From the NCBI RefSeq assembly GCF_023343835.1, contig NC_064434.1, positions 18,829,505-18,893,504 on the forward strand: 64,000 bases of DNA, given 5' to 3'. Positions 1-11,580 of the stretch are shown here, piece by piece. The stretch is from Lagopus muta. Lineage: Eukaryota > Chordata > Aves > Galliformes > Phasianidae. Position 1 is the first letter of the stretch. Each line of letters starts with the position of its first letter. The notes below the pieces were generated by a model. The model saw only the letters and a list, made by a program, of their open reading frames with translations, did no database searches and was not told where the DNA came from. Both the position numbers and the translations under genes were made by a program.

Positions 1-2285
1 GGGGTTAAAATGCTAAGTGTTTAGCATTCTGTGATAGGAACATCACACCTAGAGAGAAATACAATGCTAGTTACAGAAACAGAAATACATATGGTGTTTT
101 AAAGTAGATATTCTGAATAAACAATAGAAAAAAATGTTTCTGGTATGCTTAAAGTTTTCTGTTTTATTAATTTGACCACAATTTATGAAAAATAATAAAA
201 AACTAAAGAGGGTCACCAAATAAACAAGATTGACTCTTTTCTATTTTGCAGATTTCAAAAACTATTACCTTAAGATTGTCTTTACTGCTCATAATCACAA
301 TAACAGATATCACAGAATGATATTTTATGATGAAACAGCAGCCAGATCATATCATATATAATGCAGGTATATATTCAGACATTAACACAGCGAAGACTGG
401 ATTGAAACATTAAACCAAGATATTGCTTTTTTTAATGCTCTTTTAAAGAGCTAAGTATTCACTGTAGACTTAGAGTAAAAAAAAATATCACCAGTAGAGA
501 TAAATTACTCTTCTTGCTTCTTAGTTACAAAAGTGAATGGGCAGGTAGATACCAAACAGTTACACTTGAAAATCCTATCGATCAGGGAAGACACTGTGAC
601 TGAAAGATAAGATTATCTGTTTAATACCAGATTTATACCTTTATCTTCAATGAATAGCTGTTGGAAGTTTCAGCTACTGTAAAAATGTCAGATACTTCAC
701 ACAGCTTGTGAGCATGATGCCCCCTCACTATCTCTTTATCTGTATATAGTCACTTTGTATCACACATTTGACCTGTCTGAGAGGATTTCATGTGTTTTAT
801 ATGAAAATAATACAATTGGTGAGCTGCACTATGGCCCTATTATCACAGTGCTCCGCAGAGAGCGGAGGTGAATTTTCTTAGAGGCATCTGCTTAAGACAG
901 ATTTCCTGCAGAGAGCAGAGGTTGGCAGCATATTTCTGTGGGTCCTGGAAAGATCTGTTGACTCTCAAATCTGTATCCATGCCAGGGGGTCAAGATATAG
1001 CAAACTTCCTGTCTGTGTTCAGGGTAGATGCTTCAGGCTGTGGCAGAGTATCTTGCTGACACAAAAGGAATTGAATTTCTCCAGTGGAAAGAAACTCGCC
1101 TACCAGAGGTGGAGGTACGTTGGCACAGATTTTACCTACCTCCTGGTATCACAAAGAAATAGAAAAAGAATGAAATATGCCCCTTAACATTGTTTCTGTT
1201 TATGTGGTGCTCATGCTTGGGTCATGCTCCTGTCAGTCAACAAGAAAAGATTTAAAAATAGTGAAATCACAATAAAAGACAAGATATCACAGCAAATAGA
1301 AGAATATGAAAGAGAGATTGTTCAGTCCTGAGGCATTTATCTCTTAAGAGACATCAGTGGCCACGCAATACTGATGACTAGGAATTCAATTCTCAAGTGC
1401 TCTTATTTTGGATTTTAAGGGAACAGATCATATTGCTGTTTTGCTCTTTCTTTTCCTATGTGTACAATAGATCTGAAGTGATCACTTAGAGTGCTTCCTT
1501 GTTCATCTTTTCCAGATGGCTAATATTTACCATATGTGGCTGGTTCACTCAAGTCACCTGATATATATTGGTGCTATACAGAAACAAACAGTATAAAACA
1601 CCCACAGTGCTATCAACCTCACAAAAAGCTTATAATCACTGCTAAAGACATAAAGCAAATTATTCCTGTAATCATAATAGCATAGATTCTGCCTGTTTTA
1701 ACAGTTTTATATCTCTATTTTCATATCATCTGAATGCCTCATTTTCAAAACAGGAATGGAAGGGAGCGCTTGGATCATCAATGATGTTTATTTTATGAGG
1801 CACCAGGAATACTTATTCAACAGAACAAAATGCAATAGCATCTAAATCTGTACTAAAAGGCCATAAGCTAGAGTTACAAAGGCATATAAACAGAACGAGA
1901 ATATTGGAGGTTGTTGACAGGGCAACAGCAAGAAATTTGTTAAATAAAATTCTCAGACGCTGCATCTTGGAAATTATTTCTCATACTAAAAAAGAAGGCA
2001 ATAATAAAAATGTAACATACCAATTTGACACAGGAAAATAAATGTCTAGTGAGGCAATTGATTTAATTTAATTTAATTTAATTCTGAGCTAAGAAACTAG
2101 ATCATGTAACTAAAATTTTTTAAGATCACAATACTGAAGATTTTCTGAATTTTCTCTCAGGATTTCTCAAATGGTTCTGACCTCTGTATCAGGTCAATTA
2201 TACTCTTCCAAAAGATTCCTGGGTGTAGTATTAGCTCAGACTTGAGACAATTCTCAGTGGGCAATTTGGAAGAGACCACCCTGTT
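1..2285. other. AT-rich non-coding DNA, no gene seen
   Basis: No reading frame with recognisable similarity, no RNA gene and no clear transposon was seen. The short frame at 868-1059 has no features of a real gene. The only pattern is a small pentanucleotide repeat of the form (ATTTA)n at about 2061-2083. Confidence 0.6.
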
Positions 2286-2795
2286 TTCACAGAATTGACA
2301 AGATGAGAAGGGACCTCTGGAGATCATTGAGTCCAGGTTAACTCAGAGCAGGGTAAACCAAAGAGAGTTGCTCAACATCATGTCTGATCAGATTTTAAGT
2401 ACCGCCAATGACAGAGAACCCTCAACTGGAAAAGCTGTTCCAATATTTAGCCACCCTTGCATTCTTTCTTACTTTTAAATAACATGGCCTGTGTTTCAAT
2501 TTGTCCTTGTTATCTCTTGTTCTTAAGTGAGCACCACTGAGAAGAGTCTGGCTCTGTCCTCTTCTCCAGATAGCCCTGCATTTCTTCTTCTCCAAGATGA
2601 TCAGTACCAGCTGTCCCATATCCTAGGTGCTGCAGTTCTTTCATTATTTCAGTGGCCCTTTATTGGGCTTTCTCAATATGTCCATGTCTCTCACCCACTA
2701 AAGAGGCCAGAACATTACACAGTACTTCAAGTGTGGCCTCAACAGCACTGAATAGGAGAGATCCTGCTGGCAGTGCTCTTCCTAATGAGGTCCAA
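2286..2795 (-). mobile_element. CR1 LINE fragment, degenerate, minus strand
   Basis: The plus strand reads as the reverse complement of a CR1 3' region. It begins with the reversed terminal block (GGGACCTCTGGAGATCAT), then a block about a vertebrate-type 'cluster' spacing of the known CR1 tail, then blocks resembling TCTCAATATGTCCATGTCTC and CAGTACTTCAAGTGTGGCCTC that are typical further inside the element. Many substitutions and small gaps show an old insertion. Open frames over it (2422-2619, 2527-2751) are not genes. Confidence 0.8.
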
Positions 2796-3850
2796 TTTTT
2801 GGAAGACAAGAGGAATTAGCTCTACAGGTATCACTAAGACCATGCTAGCTGTTTCCAAAAATAGAATATGAGCCTGGAACTATATAATTTATTGAGTATA
2901 TACAAACATAAAATATTTGTGTTTATACTGCAAATTGCTTCCAAAATTAAAGGAAGTAAGCAGGAAGTTATCAAATAAATGTCAAAAGTCACCCAGGAGT
3001 TCAGCAGAATGTCAAGGGTCCCAGGAATTCTACAAAGCAAGTCATTCCATGACACAGACTTTAGAAAGCAAAGAAAAATTTTGCTTTGTCTCCCACTTTC
3101 TACCATTTTGTTTCATATAGTTAAGGTGTGTGGAAAATATTACTGTTCAGTGCTATTTAGCTTTTCTGATCTTCCAGCTTCCAATCTTCCAGCTGATTCA
3201 ATAGTATTTAAGGTTTGTAGACATATTGAATTTTTGCTGCCTCTCAAAGCTAAATGTGAAAAGTCTATGTCTGTTTTAGTGTGATAAGATGATGACAATG
3301 ATTTGGTAAACAGCATTGCTTTGGACCAAAAAAAAAAACCTCTATTCAACATGTTGTGCTTCACTTTCCTATTTCACATCTTCAGTTCTGTAATCAGTTC
3401 ACACATTGCTTTGCTAAATCCAAGTAAGGATCAAGTACATTAAATGATCTTTAATCTTTATAGCAAAATTGTTTGTTATTAGATAACAAACTTTAGATTT
3501 CTTTCCCACCAGTTATTTACATTTATTTCCTCAACAGGGACAGAAGATCCAGAGAACTCCATATTCGAGTTCAGCTGCAATTTACAGTCATGGAATTTGT
3601 AATTTAATGAGATCTAACATACTGAGAAACTCCTGGGCACAAACAAATCAGTTAAAAAATGTGAAACTGTGAAACCCCTACGAACATAATGAAAGAATCA
3701 GAGAACAATATTTCTAAATGGAACTTCCAAAATTTTCACATTGTTTAGAGAATCCCTAAATTCTAAGTCTCCTTTCTCCAGGACAGGAACTGAGAATGTA
3801 CCACAGACATTATCAGCTTAAGGTCTAAAAAAATCTAGGCTTTCATCTCT
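2796..3850. other. Non-coding DNA between CR1 fragment and LTR
   Basis: Overlapping frames of 67-101 codons on both strands (2834-3364) cover the same low-complexity AT-rich DNA and do not resemble any family I know. I see no gene here. A 9-bp inverted repeat with a 3-nt loop at 3471-3491 is within chance expectation. Confidence 0.5.
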
Positions 3851-3855
3851 GACAG

Positions 3856-4641
3856 TGTGAGAATCCTTTGTTTTTTGTCTCAAAGCTTGCTTCCTGAGGT
3901 ATTTTGTTGAGGAGGCAAGTGATGGGTGTTGTGTGGCAATTTTACATCTTTGGAGCTGTTTGCCTTCAGAAGATAGTGCTCAGGACTGTTTACTTGGCAA
4001 AAGATCTAGCCTGTTACCAAATAACTCCTGTTTGCTATGTAAGACTGGGGGACAATGCCACTGTATCCTGCGAAGGCAAGATACAAGTTGGCGTCTCCCT
4101 GCTCCCTCTTATCTGCTGGCAAGGCCAGGAAGATAAGAACAAAGGAGTTTCCTGCTGAGATCCCAGAGCCAGAAGCTGCCACTCAAAGGAGAGCTGACTC
4201 AACCACTTTGGATTTGAGCTGTCACTCCAAAGACAGCTGACTCGACCACTTTGAAAGCATTGAAAAGGGGCCATCGTCGCCATGGTCGGTCATGATAGTC
4301 CTTCTCGTTGTTGTCGTCAATGGAACGACTGCCTGACGACCCACCGCTACTGAAGATCAAAGACTGAACTACGAACCACGCTGGATCCATGGTGGTGACT
4401 ATCTCCCTCTTGCTTCCTATGAAGACTCCTTGCTTCATCTTTTCTATCTTTTCTATCGCCCTCCTTCCCTTCCCCATTACTCTAATTCATAATAGTGTCC
4501 GTCCTCCCCTTCCCCATTTCCCTAATTATGATCTGTAATAAACTGGTTGGACCAACATTTGAACCGTTGTTTCTTAATCTCACACCGGGTATACAGATAA
4601 TAAAAGAATCTCCTCTCCCTCCTATAAATTGGAGTGAGACA
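3856..4641 (+). mobile_element. Solo LTR of the ENS-1/Soprano-type endogenous retrovirus family
   Basis: The element begins with TGTGAGAATC and ends GGAGTGAGACA. It is flanked by a perfect 5-bp duplication GACAG (3851-3855 and 4642-4646), so both ends are exact. Its last 260 bp align closely to the LTRs of the provirus at 56016-60943: the pyrimidine-rich block, AATAAA at 4537-4542, the conserved block around 4561-4590 and the terminal block. Near the 5' end it shares TCTCAAAGCTTGCT. The centre differs: instead of the 35-bp repeat array of the young LTR it has a 20-bp repeat twice (4192-4211 and 4235-4254). No internal retroviral sequence is attached, so it is a solo LTR left by LTR-LTR recombination. 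Divergence suggests a much older insertion than the provirus. Confidence 0.9.
4537..4542 (+). promoter_or_regulatory. AATAAA polyadenylation signal in solo LTR
   Basis: AATAAA lies about 100 bp before the LTR end, the same relative place as in the two LTRs of the young provirus and in the third family LTR at 20452-20457. Confidence 0.75.
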
Positions 4642-4646
4642 GACAG

Positions 4647-6110
4647 GAAGAGCAAATAAACGAGTATATAAATAAAATAAAAATTAAAAAAAAAAATCAA
4701 ATCTTTTGAGTTTCTAAGAAGTCAGACAATGGGAGAGCTGTGTGAGCCTAAGGATAATCCAAAAAAATCTGTGCCTTCCAGTTAAATTAAAGCCTGAGAA
4801 CAGAAATGTGGCTGATTTTTCTCAGCCTTAGGAACACCTGAGTTAGAACTGCTCATTAAATACCTTGTTTAACTGAAATCCAAATTCTTATTCTAAAATA
4901 TGTACTTAGTGAAATCAAGAATACCAAAGGGAGAGGTGTTTTTCAGACTGATTTGAATCTGGCTCCCTCCATAGACAGCAAAGAGAAACAAATTTTTCCT
5001 GTAGGGTAATTTTAGCACAGAAACTGAATGTACCTTAATCAGTATGTACATTTGGAGAGGACTCTCTTTATATATTTACTACAGAGACAGCATGGAAGAC
5101 TAGATAAGAGCAGCAGTCAAAAGAGTCAGAAAACAATATAAGCATAAACTTAATCCAGAATGAACAATATTATCTGAACCACAAGATCTTGTCTCAGATA
5201 CTAGCTCAGTTAGTAGCTAGAAACATCATATATTATATATAATTATATATACGAAAAGATTATTCAGTATATAGGTCATAATATATAATATATAATATAT
5301 ATACAATCATACTTGATACATATATGAGCTTAATTTTTTTTGCATTCATTAATGATTCCAAAATTTCCTGTTTAATCTCTTTTATTTCTTTCCTTTTTTC
5401 TTCATTTTCTGTGAGTTTTAACTATCACTGACTACCATCCATCTGAAGAAAATACAATGCAGACTGAATATCTGTACAAGAAACAACAAATTCTCTTCAC
5501 TGAAACTTTACCAATAACTCGAAAGACCCTCAAAGCTATCTCTATTAGGGAGAGTGATGCTATTCTACAAAGCATATTGGATGGTGTGCCCCATACCATC
5601 CATTTACTCTCCTGTCCCAAATGCATGCAGCAAAAAGGTCACATGCTACTAGAAAAATGGTTTAGCAGGATGGAAAAATGACACTATAAAAATATGCACT
5701 TCCTTGATAATTGCACTGTTTACAGATGTTGAAACTGAAAACAAAACAATAAACTGTCTGTGCACTACACATTACATTTTAAATCAGTTTGCACCAGTTG
5801 TAATTAAAGTTCCTCCAGAGAAAAATATGGTATGATTATATATCTGCCACAACAAAAAAATGAATTGGTAGAATTTCAGGCTTAAATAAAAGATTCAAAG
5901 TTATGTTATAAAGAATAAGATTAATTAAAAAGAAAAAAAAGATGACAAAAGTTTCTTGATAAGAGTGCATAATGAAAGGAATTTCCATACAATGAGAATA
6001 TTAATTCATGGCTGTCATTAAATAATTTCAGATTCAGTGTTAAATGAGAAGTTCTCACTAAACTGGACATTTGCAATTAAAATGAAATTTCTATGAGATA
6101 GTCATAGAGA
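4647..6110. other. AT-rich non-coding DNA
   Basis: No gene is seen. Short (AT)n/ATATAT-rich palindromic stretches lie at 5225-5325. The 74-codon frame at 5457-5681 has no recognisable features. Confidence 0.5.
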
Positions 6111-6167
6111 GAGCTGGACTCAGTTTCCAGAGGTCCCTTCCAACCCCTGTGATTCTATGATTCTATT
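6111..6167 (+). mobile_element. CR1 3' end fragment
   Basis: This short piece contains the CR1 terminal block (CTGGACTC..., AGGTCCCTTCCAACCCC) followed by GATTCTATGATTCTAT, the hallmark 8-bp repeat at the 3' end of avian CR1. Only the last 60 bp are present, as in heavily 5'-truncated copies. Confidence 0.85.
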
Positions 6168-6178
6168 ATACACTGGGG

Positions 6179-6240
6179 AAAAAAAAAAAAAAAAAAACAA
6201 AAACAAACAAAAAAAAAAACACAAATAAAGATAACAAAAA
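6179..6240 (+). repeat. A-rich simple repeat
   Basis: An A19 run is followed by AAAC/AAAAC repeats. It lies directly 3' of the CR1 end, but CR1 does not use a poly(A) tail, so it is probably an independent simple repeat. Confidence 0.85.
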
Positions 6241-9200
6241 AGGCAGAAGAACAAAAACCATCTCATTTTAATAATTAAGATAATCTTAGTTACTTCCCAA
6301 GACAGTGCACTTTGTACAGGAAATGAAATTCATAAATCAGTCCTTAAGAAAACATCCTCATCTGCCATTTAGCCCACACTTAATACTCAGTTATTCACTT
6401 TGTATCTTGCAGTACTAAAACATTTCTAGCTTTAGTTCCTTCAGTTAATGCATTCTAGACAGAAAACACTGTATCACTTACCTATCAATATATTACTGGC
6501 TTTGTTTCTAATGCAACGCTTGTTTCTCATTAAACCTAGTTCAATATCAGAAGCGGCTCTATCACTGAAGCTGATGCGATTTCTGTAGTCCCCTTTAAAC
6601 AATCCATCTCAAATTTACTGGTTTTTACCCTGAAAGACAAATCGTTCAGTGTCTCATTCTAGAAGGAATTTTATCCTTTATCATTCTCACCAAAATTTTA
6701 AGCAGTGAAATCTTCTGAAAGGTCAATTTTTGCCCAAAAAGTTGGCAAAATGTTTTTAGGTGGTCTGCAAAAGATGCCTGATAATACTTACGGATGCAGA
6801 TTTCGAGATTTTTATTAAAAACTTTATTAAAATCTTACTGCTTTTCATAAGGGTCTGTTGTGCTGTTTGTGTTGCTTTATTTATTTATTTTTTTAACAGC
6901 AAGATATAAACTGAATTTCAACTCCTCCAAATTGCTTTAATCTTGAATTTTAGCTACTAAATATTCCATCAGTCTCTACGTTTACCCCAGTATACTCTGC
7001 TCACCACTAGCCCAAACAGAAGTCCTCAATTCCTCCTTTTGCAAGAAAGTCAGCCATCATCCTTAGTGTTATTCATTGAAATATTATAAGCCTTTTTAGG
7101 CTGACAAGAAGCTTTTTATTCTCTATTGATAGCAAGTAGAATGGAAGTTCCAGTACTGTAATGTGGTGTAGGGTGTTTTGTACCTAACAGTGGAATTCAC
7201 TCAGTCAGAATTTTTTACACTTACCACCTGGCATTTTCACTGATTCATATTTTTACTACTTGGCATTTGGTTCTTTATAGGTACCTTAGTGAACTGACCT
7301 TCATATCATTCTTCAAATTCTATAGAGAATTAATTTCACTTTAATTTTTTCAGCAAAGTATGATGTATAAGAAAGGGCTTCCAAGCAAATTCCCAACAAA
7401 ATAAAACAAAATCTGAGGTTGAGACACAGAGAGAAAAAATAATAAAGAAAGTTGTACCAGGCACTGACAAAGAAATTTCAGTGCTCCATGTGGCTGATTT
7501 TCCTGCTGGTACTCCAAGGAAGGCTGAAATTCAAAACTTCAGTTATCCACTGCTGTGCAGAGCAATTAGCTCCATTTGTCATACTGAGCAAGCAGAGACA
7601 GTGCAGCCATGTGGCTTTATGACTGTGTGAGCTCCTTTCCCCTCACCTTTTCCAAGACAACTGTGAAAACACGTTCCAACAAATACAGTCTGTTTCAGTG
7701 GCATGCAGATGGATACTGCTTAATAGAGGGTGTCAAATTTATGATTCTATGTAATGGGTTGCTTGTGCAGATGACTGCTCTCCACAAATACATAGATACA
7801 TACATACATACGTACACACACTAGCTGTTTCTTTTAAATTCAGTGGAGAGAAATAGCACTTCCTGGAAATATTCTATAAAAGCAATTGCTTACCTTGAAC
7901 AGTGTTCACAAATATAAAATAAGAAAACAAATCAAAAATCATTTTTTTCTCCTTTATATAATCTCTGTTCAGTTTGTGTAACAGCAAAATATAAGACTAT
8001 TTAAAATAACCAAGTCAGATGACTATGGAATTAAACACTATGGGGGATGAAAGCACTCTTCACTTTCATCTGATTCCTAAAACCTGAAGCACAGAATGAT
8101 TTCAGAGGACAGGCTTTCAAGTGAGAATGAGAAAGGAGAATGAAACATTGCCTCAAGAAATGCAGAAATCTTTGTGAGAAAGTTCAGCTACAGCTATACT
8201 TAGTAAGAGATATAACCCAATTAGAAGTAGTAAAAAGAATGAATAATCACACACAGTGTGTGATTCAGCAATATATGGTGGTCCTTAATTGCACTCCTTC
8301 TGAAGACAGTAGTAAATATTCCTTCAGTTCTTATGGCAATAGAACAGACACTCATTTGTCTGATACAAAAATAAAATGAACAACTTATATCATCCTATGC
8401 TTAGGCTTAGAACATAAGAGATTTGTATAATTTCTTTTTAATTCACCTCCTATGCCACCAGCTTCTACTAGTTCTTAGTGATTTATATCTTCAGTCTCCC
8501 AATAAAAAGCATGAGTGGGACCACAGATTAGTTTTTGGAAACTAGCAATATGATTTCCAACATGCAATTTGAAGGATTTGCCCACACATTCCAGCTTTCA
8601 GCAAGGCTGTCCACTTTCCTGTTTCAGGTACATCTTGTTTATGAAGCACTGCTCCTCTAAGTAAATCTTGTATGTGATCAGACTTCTTTGTGCAGAGTTA
8701 TAAGCTACTCTGTCAAAATAATCTTTATTCTATTCATATAGAAAAAGTAATTTTAAGTGAAGTTTCAAGAGCTGTATTGCAATTTAACAGTCTCTTTCAT
8801 AGGACACAAATCATGCAAAGTAACACAGTTCTTGTCTGTTGTACGTTTGGTTTTGACATGAAATCCCACATAATCTACAAAATTACAATAACATGAGATA
8901 ACCTGTATTTACAGGAGCTGTGTCCATCTGAATGTTTGTATTAGCAGTATGGCAAGCATTGCAAAGGTTCTTGCATACTTTATGTTGAGCATTAGTTTGA
9001 AAAATAAATATCACTTCAGTATAACACAGTGAAATGGTTTTAGACTGAAGTTACACACTATTATCATGAAGGGTGACTAACATATTACCATTTTTTACAT
9101 GGAGAGAGGCTCTGAAGTTGGATAGCTTTCTCCTAAAAGACAGCCATCAGCAGTCCACGAGGCCATACTCACTCTGTTATGCCAGGGCTAGCAGAAGCTG

Positions 9201-10685
9201 TAATGAGCAGCCCCAGCTCCATTATCCACCGCAGCCCTAACAGACTTATTCTGATTGCAATAGTTCCCATGTTTCTGAAGCCCAACCTCATTATCATCCA
9301 TTTTTTAGCATATTTCATAACTGACATTAGGGAGTTAAAAACTCAAGGCTAAAAAATCTGGCAAGCTGAATGTGCTTATTTCATTTGAAAAGACTCATAT
9401 TATTCAAACATCTAATCAAGCAATTCAATCACAGAGCCAACATCTTTCAAAACCATCCTGGAAAACAATCACAAATGCTTGAAACAAAAGGAAAAATATA
9501 TTAAAAAAATATATGCCTGTGAAAGGGTGAGAATAATAACTTTGTTCCAGATACGCTCCTCTTTTATCAATTTTTTCTCATATAATTCAAAATTAATAGA
9601 AAGAAGCTATGCACAGAGTTCACATTGTTTCACCAACTAAATATTTAATAGAATGTGACTCCATATGAAGAAAGAAAAACAAACATATTTGGAGCACTGT
9701 TGGATAAATTTACACAGCACAATGTTGATCCATGATGAGGCACGAGATAACTTCAAATGAAGTGGTTTGGCTATGGGAATCTATGAATATGGATTCACAG
9801 TCACCTAGTTTAATTTTCTAAAATGTTTCCTAATTTCTTAGGCAATTTAGTCAGAAAAACACACCATGTTCACACAACCAAAGAGGCAGACTTTCAACAT
9901 CCATGTTAGATCACCCAGAGTTACTCTTAAAGTCTTCATATAGTACATACACTGAAATTTTGGCCTGGTCCAAAACCCACTGAGGCTGTGGAGAATGCAT
10001 CTATTAATTTGGGCTTGGTGTTGGTCTTCCTCTACAGCAGGCTACTATAATACAGAAATACTTGGGGCACTAGAAGTGTTGTTAATAATGCAGCATATGA
10101 AAAAAAAAAACAGACTGCAAATATTAGAGACACAAAATTCTTAGCATTAGAAAGGAGAAATGGTCAACTGCTTCAAGAAAAAGAAGAAACATGTCTTAGC
10201 ATCCATCTTAACAGAATACGCAGAAAATGGCTAATCAATGGAAAATCTATTTAACAGATTCAGGACTGGCTTCTTAGAGTTGGCAGTCATAATGTCATGC
10301 TTGGACTGAAAAACACAGCACTGAGCAATGGTGGGCTCTGCAACTGCTCTAATATTAGCTGACAATAACAGAGCATAGCTTACTCCTTCTAATGCATACC
10401 TTTAATGCTACGTTAAAAGGTGACACTTGAATGATGGGAAGAGCATTAAGGAGATACAGTCAAAGAAATTAAGCACTAACTGAACTTTATTTTCAGCATT
10501 GATTTTATAACTGTTTTCCTTAAAAAACAAAAAACAAAAAACAACACAAAGAACAAAAAACAAAACAAAACAAAAAACAGAAAAAGAATCAGAAACTCAG
10601 CAGAATAGCAAAGCATAACAAGAAATTCTATCAGTAGATCAATGGTAGAATTCTGGCATTTTGAGAGAATACGAATTACACCACT
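6241..10685. other. Long non-coding stretch, nothing recognised
   Basis: No gene, RNA gene or clear transposon was recognised in this 4.4 kb. A short (ATAC)n tract lies at about 7796-7813 and A-rich (AAAAC)n DNA at 10525-10585. A 10-bp inverted repeat with one central base lies at 8245-8265. Confidence 0.5.
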
Positions 10686-11580
10686 CAGCTCTTGGTGTCA
10701 TCAGCACACTAACTGAAGTTGTACTTGATCCCACTGTCTACATCATTGATAAAGATGTTCAATCAGCACCAGTCCCAAGATGGAGCCCTGAAGGACAATC
10801 CTTTTGACCAACCTTCACCTGGTCATAGATCCACTGACTACAACCCTGTGGTTATAACCATCCTATCTGTTGTTTATATACTGAATGGTCCAGACTTAAA
10901 ATACATCTCTCTCCAATTTAGAGAGAAGGATATGGTGGGGGACCATGTCAAAGGTCTCGTCCAGACAGATGGTATAAGCCTTTTCTTTGTCCACTGATCC
11001 TAGCATTCCATTGCAGAAGGCCACCACAATGGTCAGGCACAATCTGCCTTTGGTGAATTCATTCTGGCTGTCACTGATAATCTCCTCATCTTGCATGTTC
11101 TTAATATCTTCCAGGATGATTTTCTCCACGATCTTTACAGGTAAAGATGTGAGTCTCATCAGCCTGTAGTTCCCTGGGTCTTTCTTTCTCCTTTTCTTAA
11201 AAATGGGTGTTGTTTCAGTTTTTTCAGTCATCAGGGAGTTTGCTTGACAGCTGTGGCTTTTCAGACATGATGGAGCATGGTTTGGCAACCACATCAGTCA
11301 GTCACATCAGCACTCTGGGATGCATTTTGTTCAGCTCCATAGACTTGTACACATTCAGCCTCATAAGGGAGTCTCTGCTCTGACAGTGGTAGGCATTTTG
11401 CAAACACAACCCTTGCCTAGAGGTTCAGTGACATGAGAGGCATAGGAAGCCTTGCCAATGGAGACTGAGGCAAAGAACTCGATGAGTACCTCAGTCTTAT
11501 ACTTCCCTGTTGTAGCCAGTTCTCCCTTCTCATTTATCAGAGGGGGTACATCCTCCCTTGCCTGTTTCTTCTGACAACTG
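10686..11580 (-). mobile_element. CR1 LINE fragment covering part of ORF2, minus strand
   Basis: Read on the minus strand this is an internal piece of CR1 carrying endonuclease/reverse-transcriptase linker and the N-terminal half of the reverse transcriptase. Two open pieces remain (11361-11645 and 10896-11294), followed at the low-coordinate side by a broken region matching the stretch before the catalytic FADD box. It lacks the CR1 3' end, so it is an internal fragment. Moderate divergence indicates an old copy. Confidence 0.88.
10896..11294 (-). pseudogene. Relic of CR1 reverse transcriptase (ORF2)
   Basis: The minus-strand frame of 132 codons contains the CR1 family signature KKDPGNYRLMRLTSL, then EDIKNMQDEEIISDSQNEF, FTKGRLCLTIVVAFCNG and a block ending MVPHHILLSKLERDVF. 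These are the RT fingers/palm motifs in the right order. Substitutions at several normally fixed positions, and the loss of downstream motifs, show that it is not functional. The part upstream in the element continues in another frame at 11361-11645, separated by stops. Confidence 0.85.

Noticed and set aside
8245..8265. 10-bp inverted repeat with one central base
   Set aside because: Several 8-10 bp inverted repeats with short loops are expected by chance in 64 kb; others are at 3471-3491, 12511-12530, 35619-35640 and 43603-43620.
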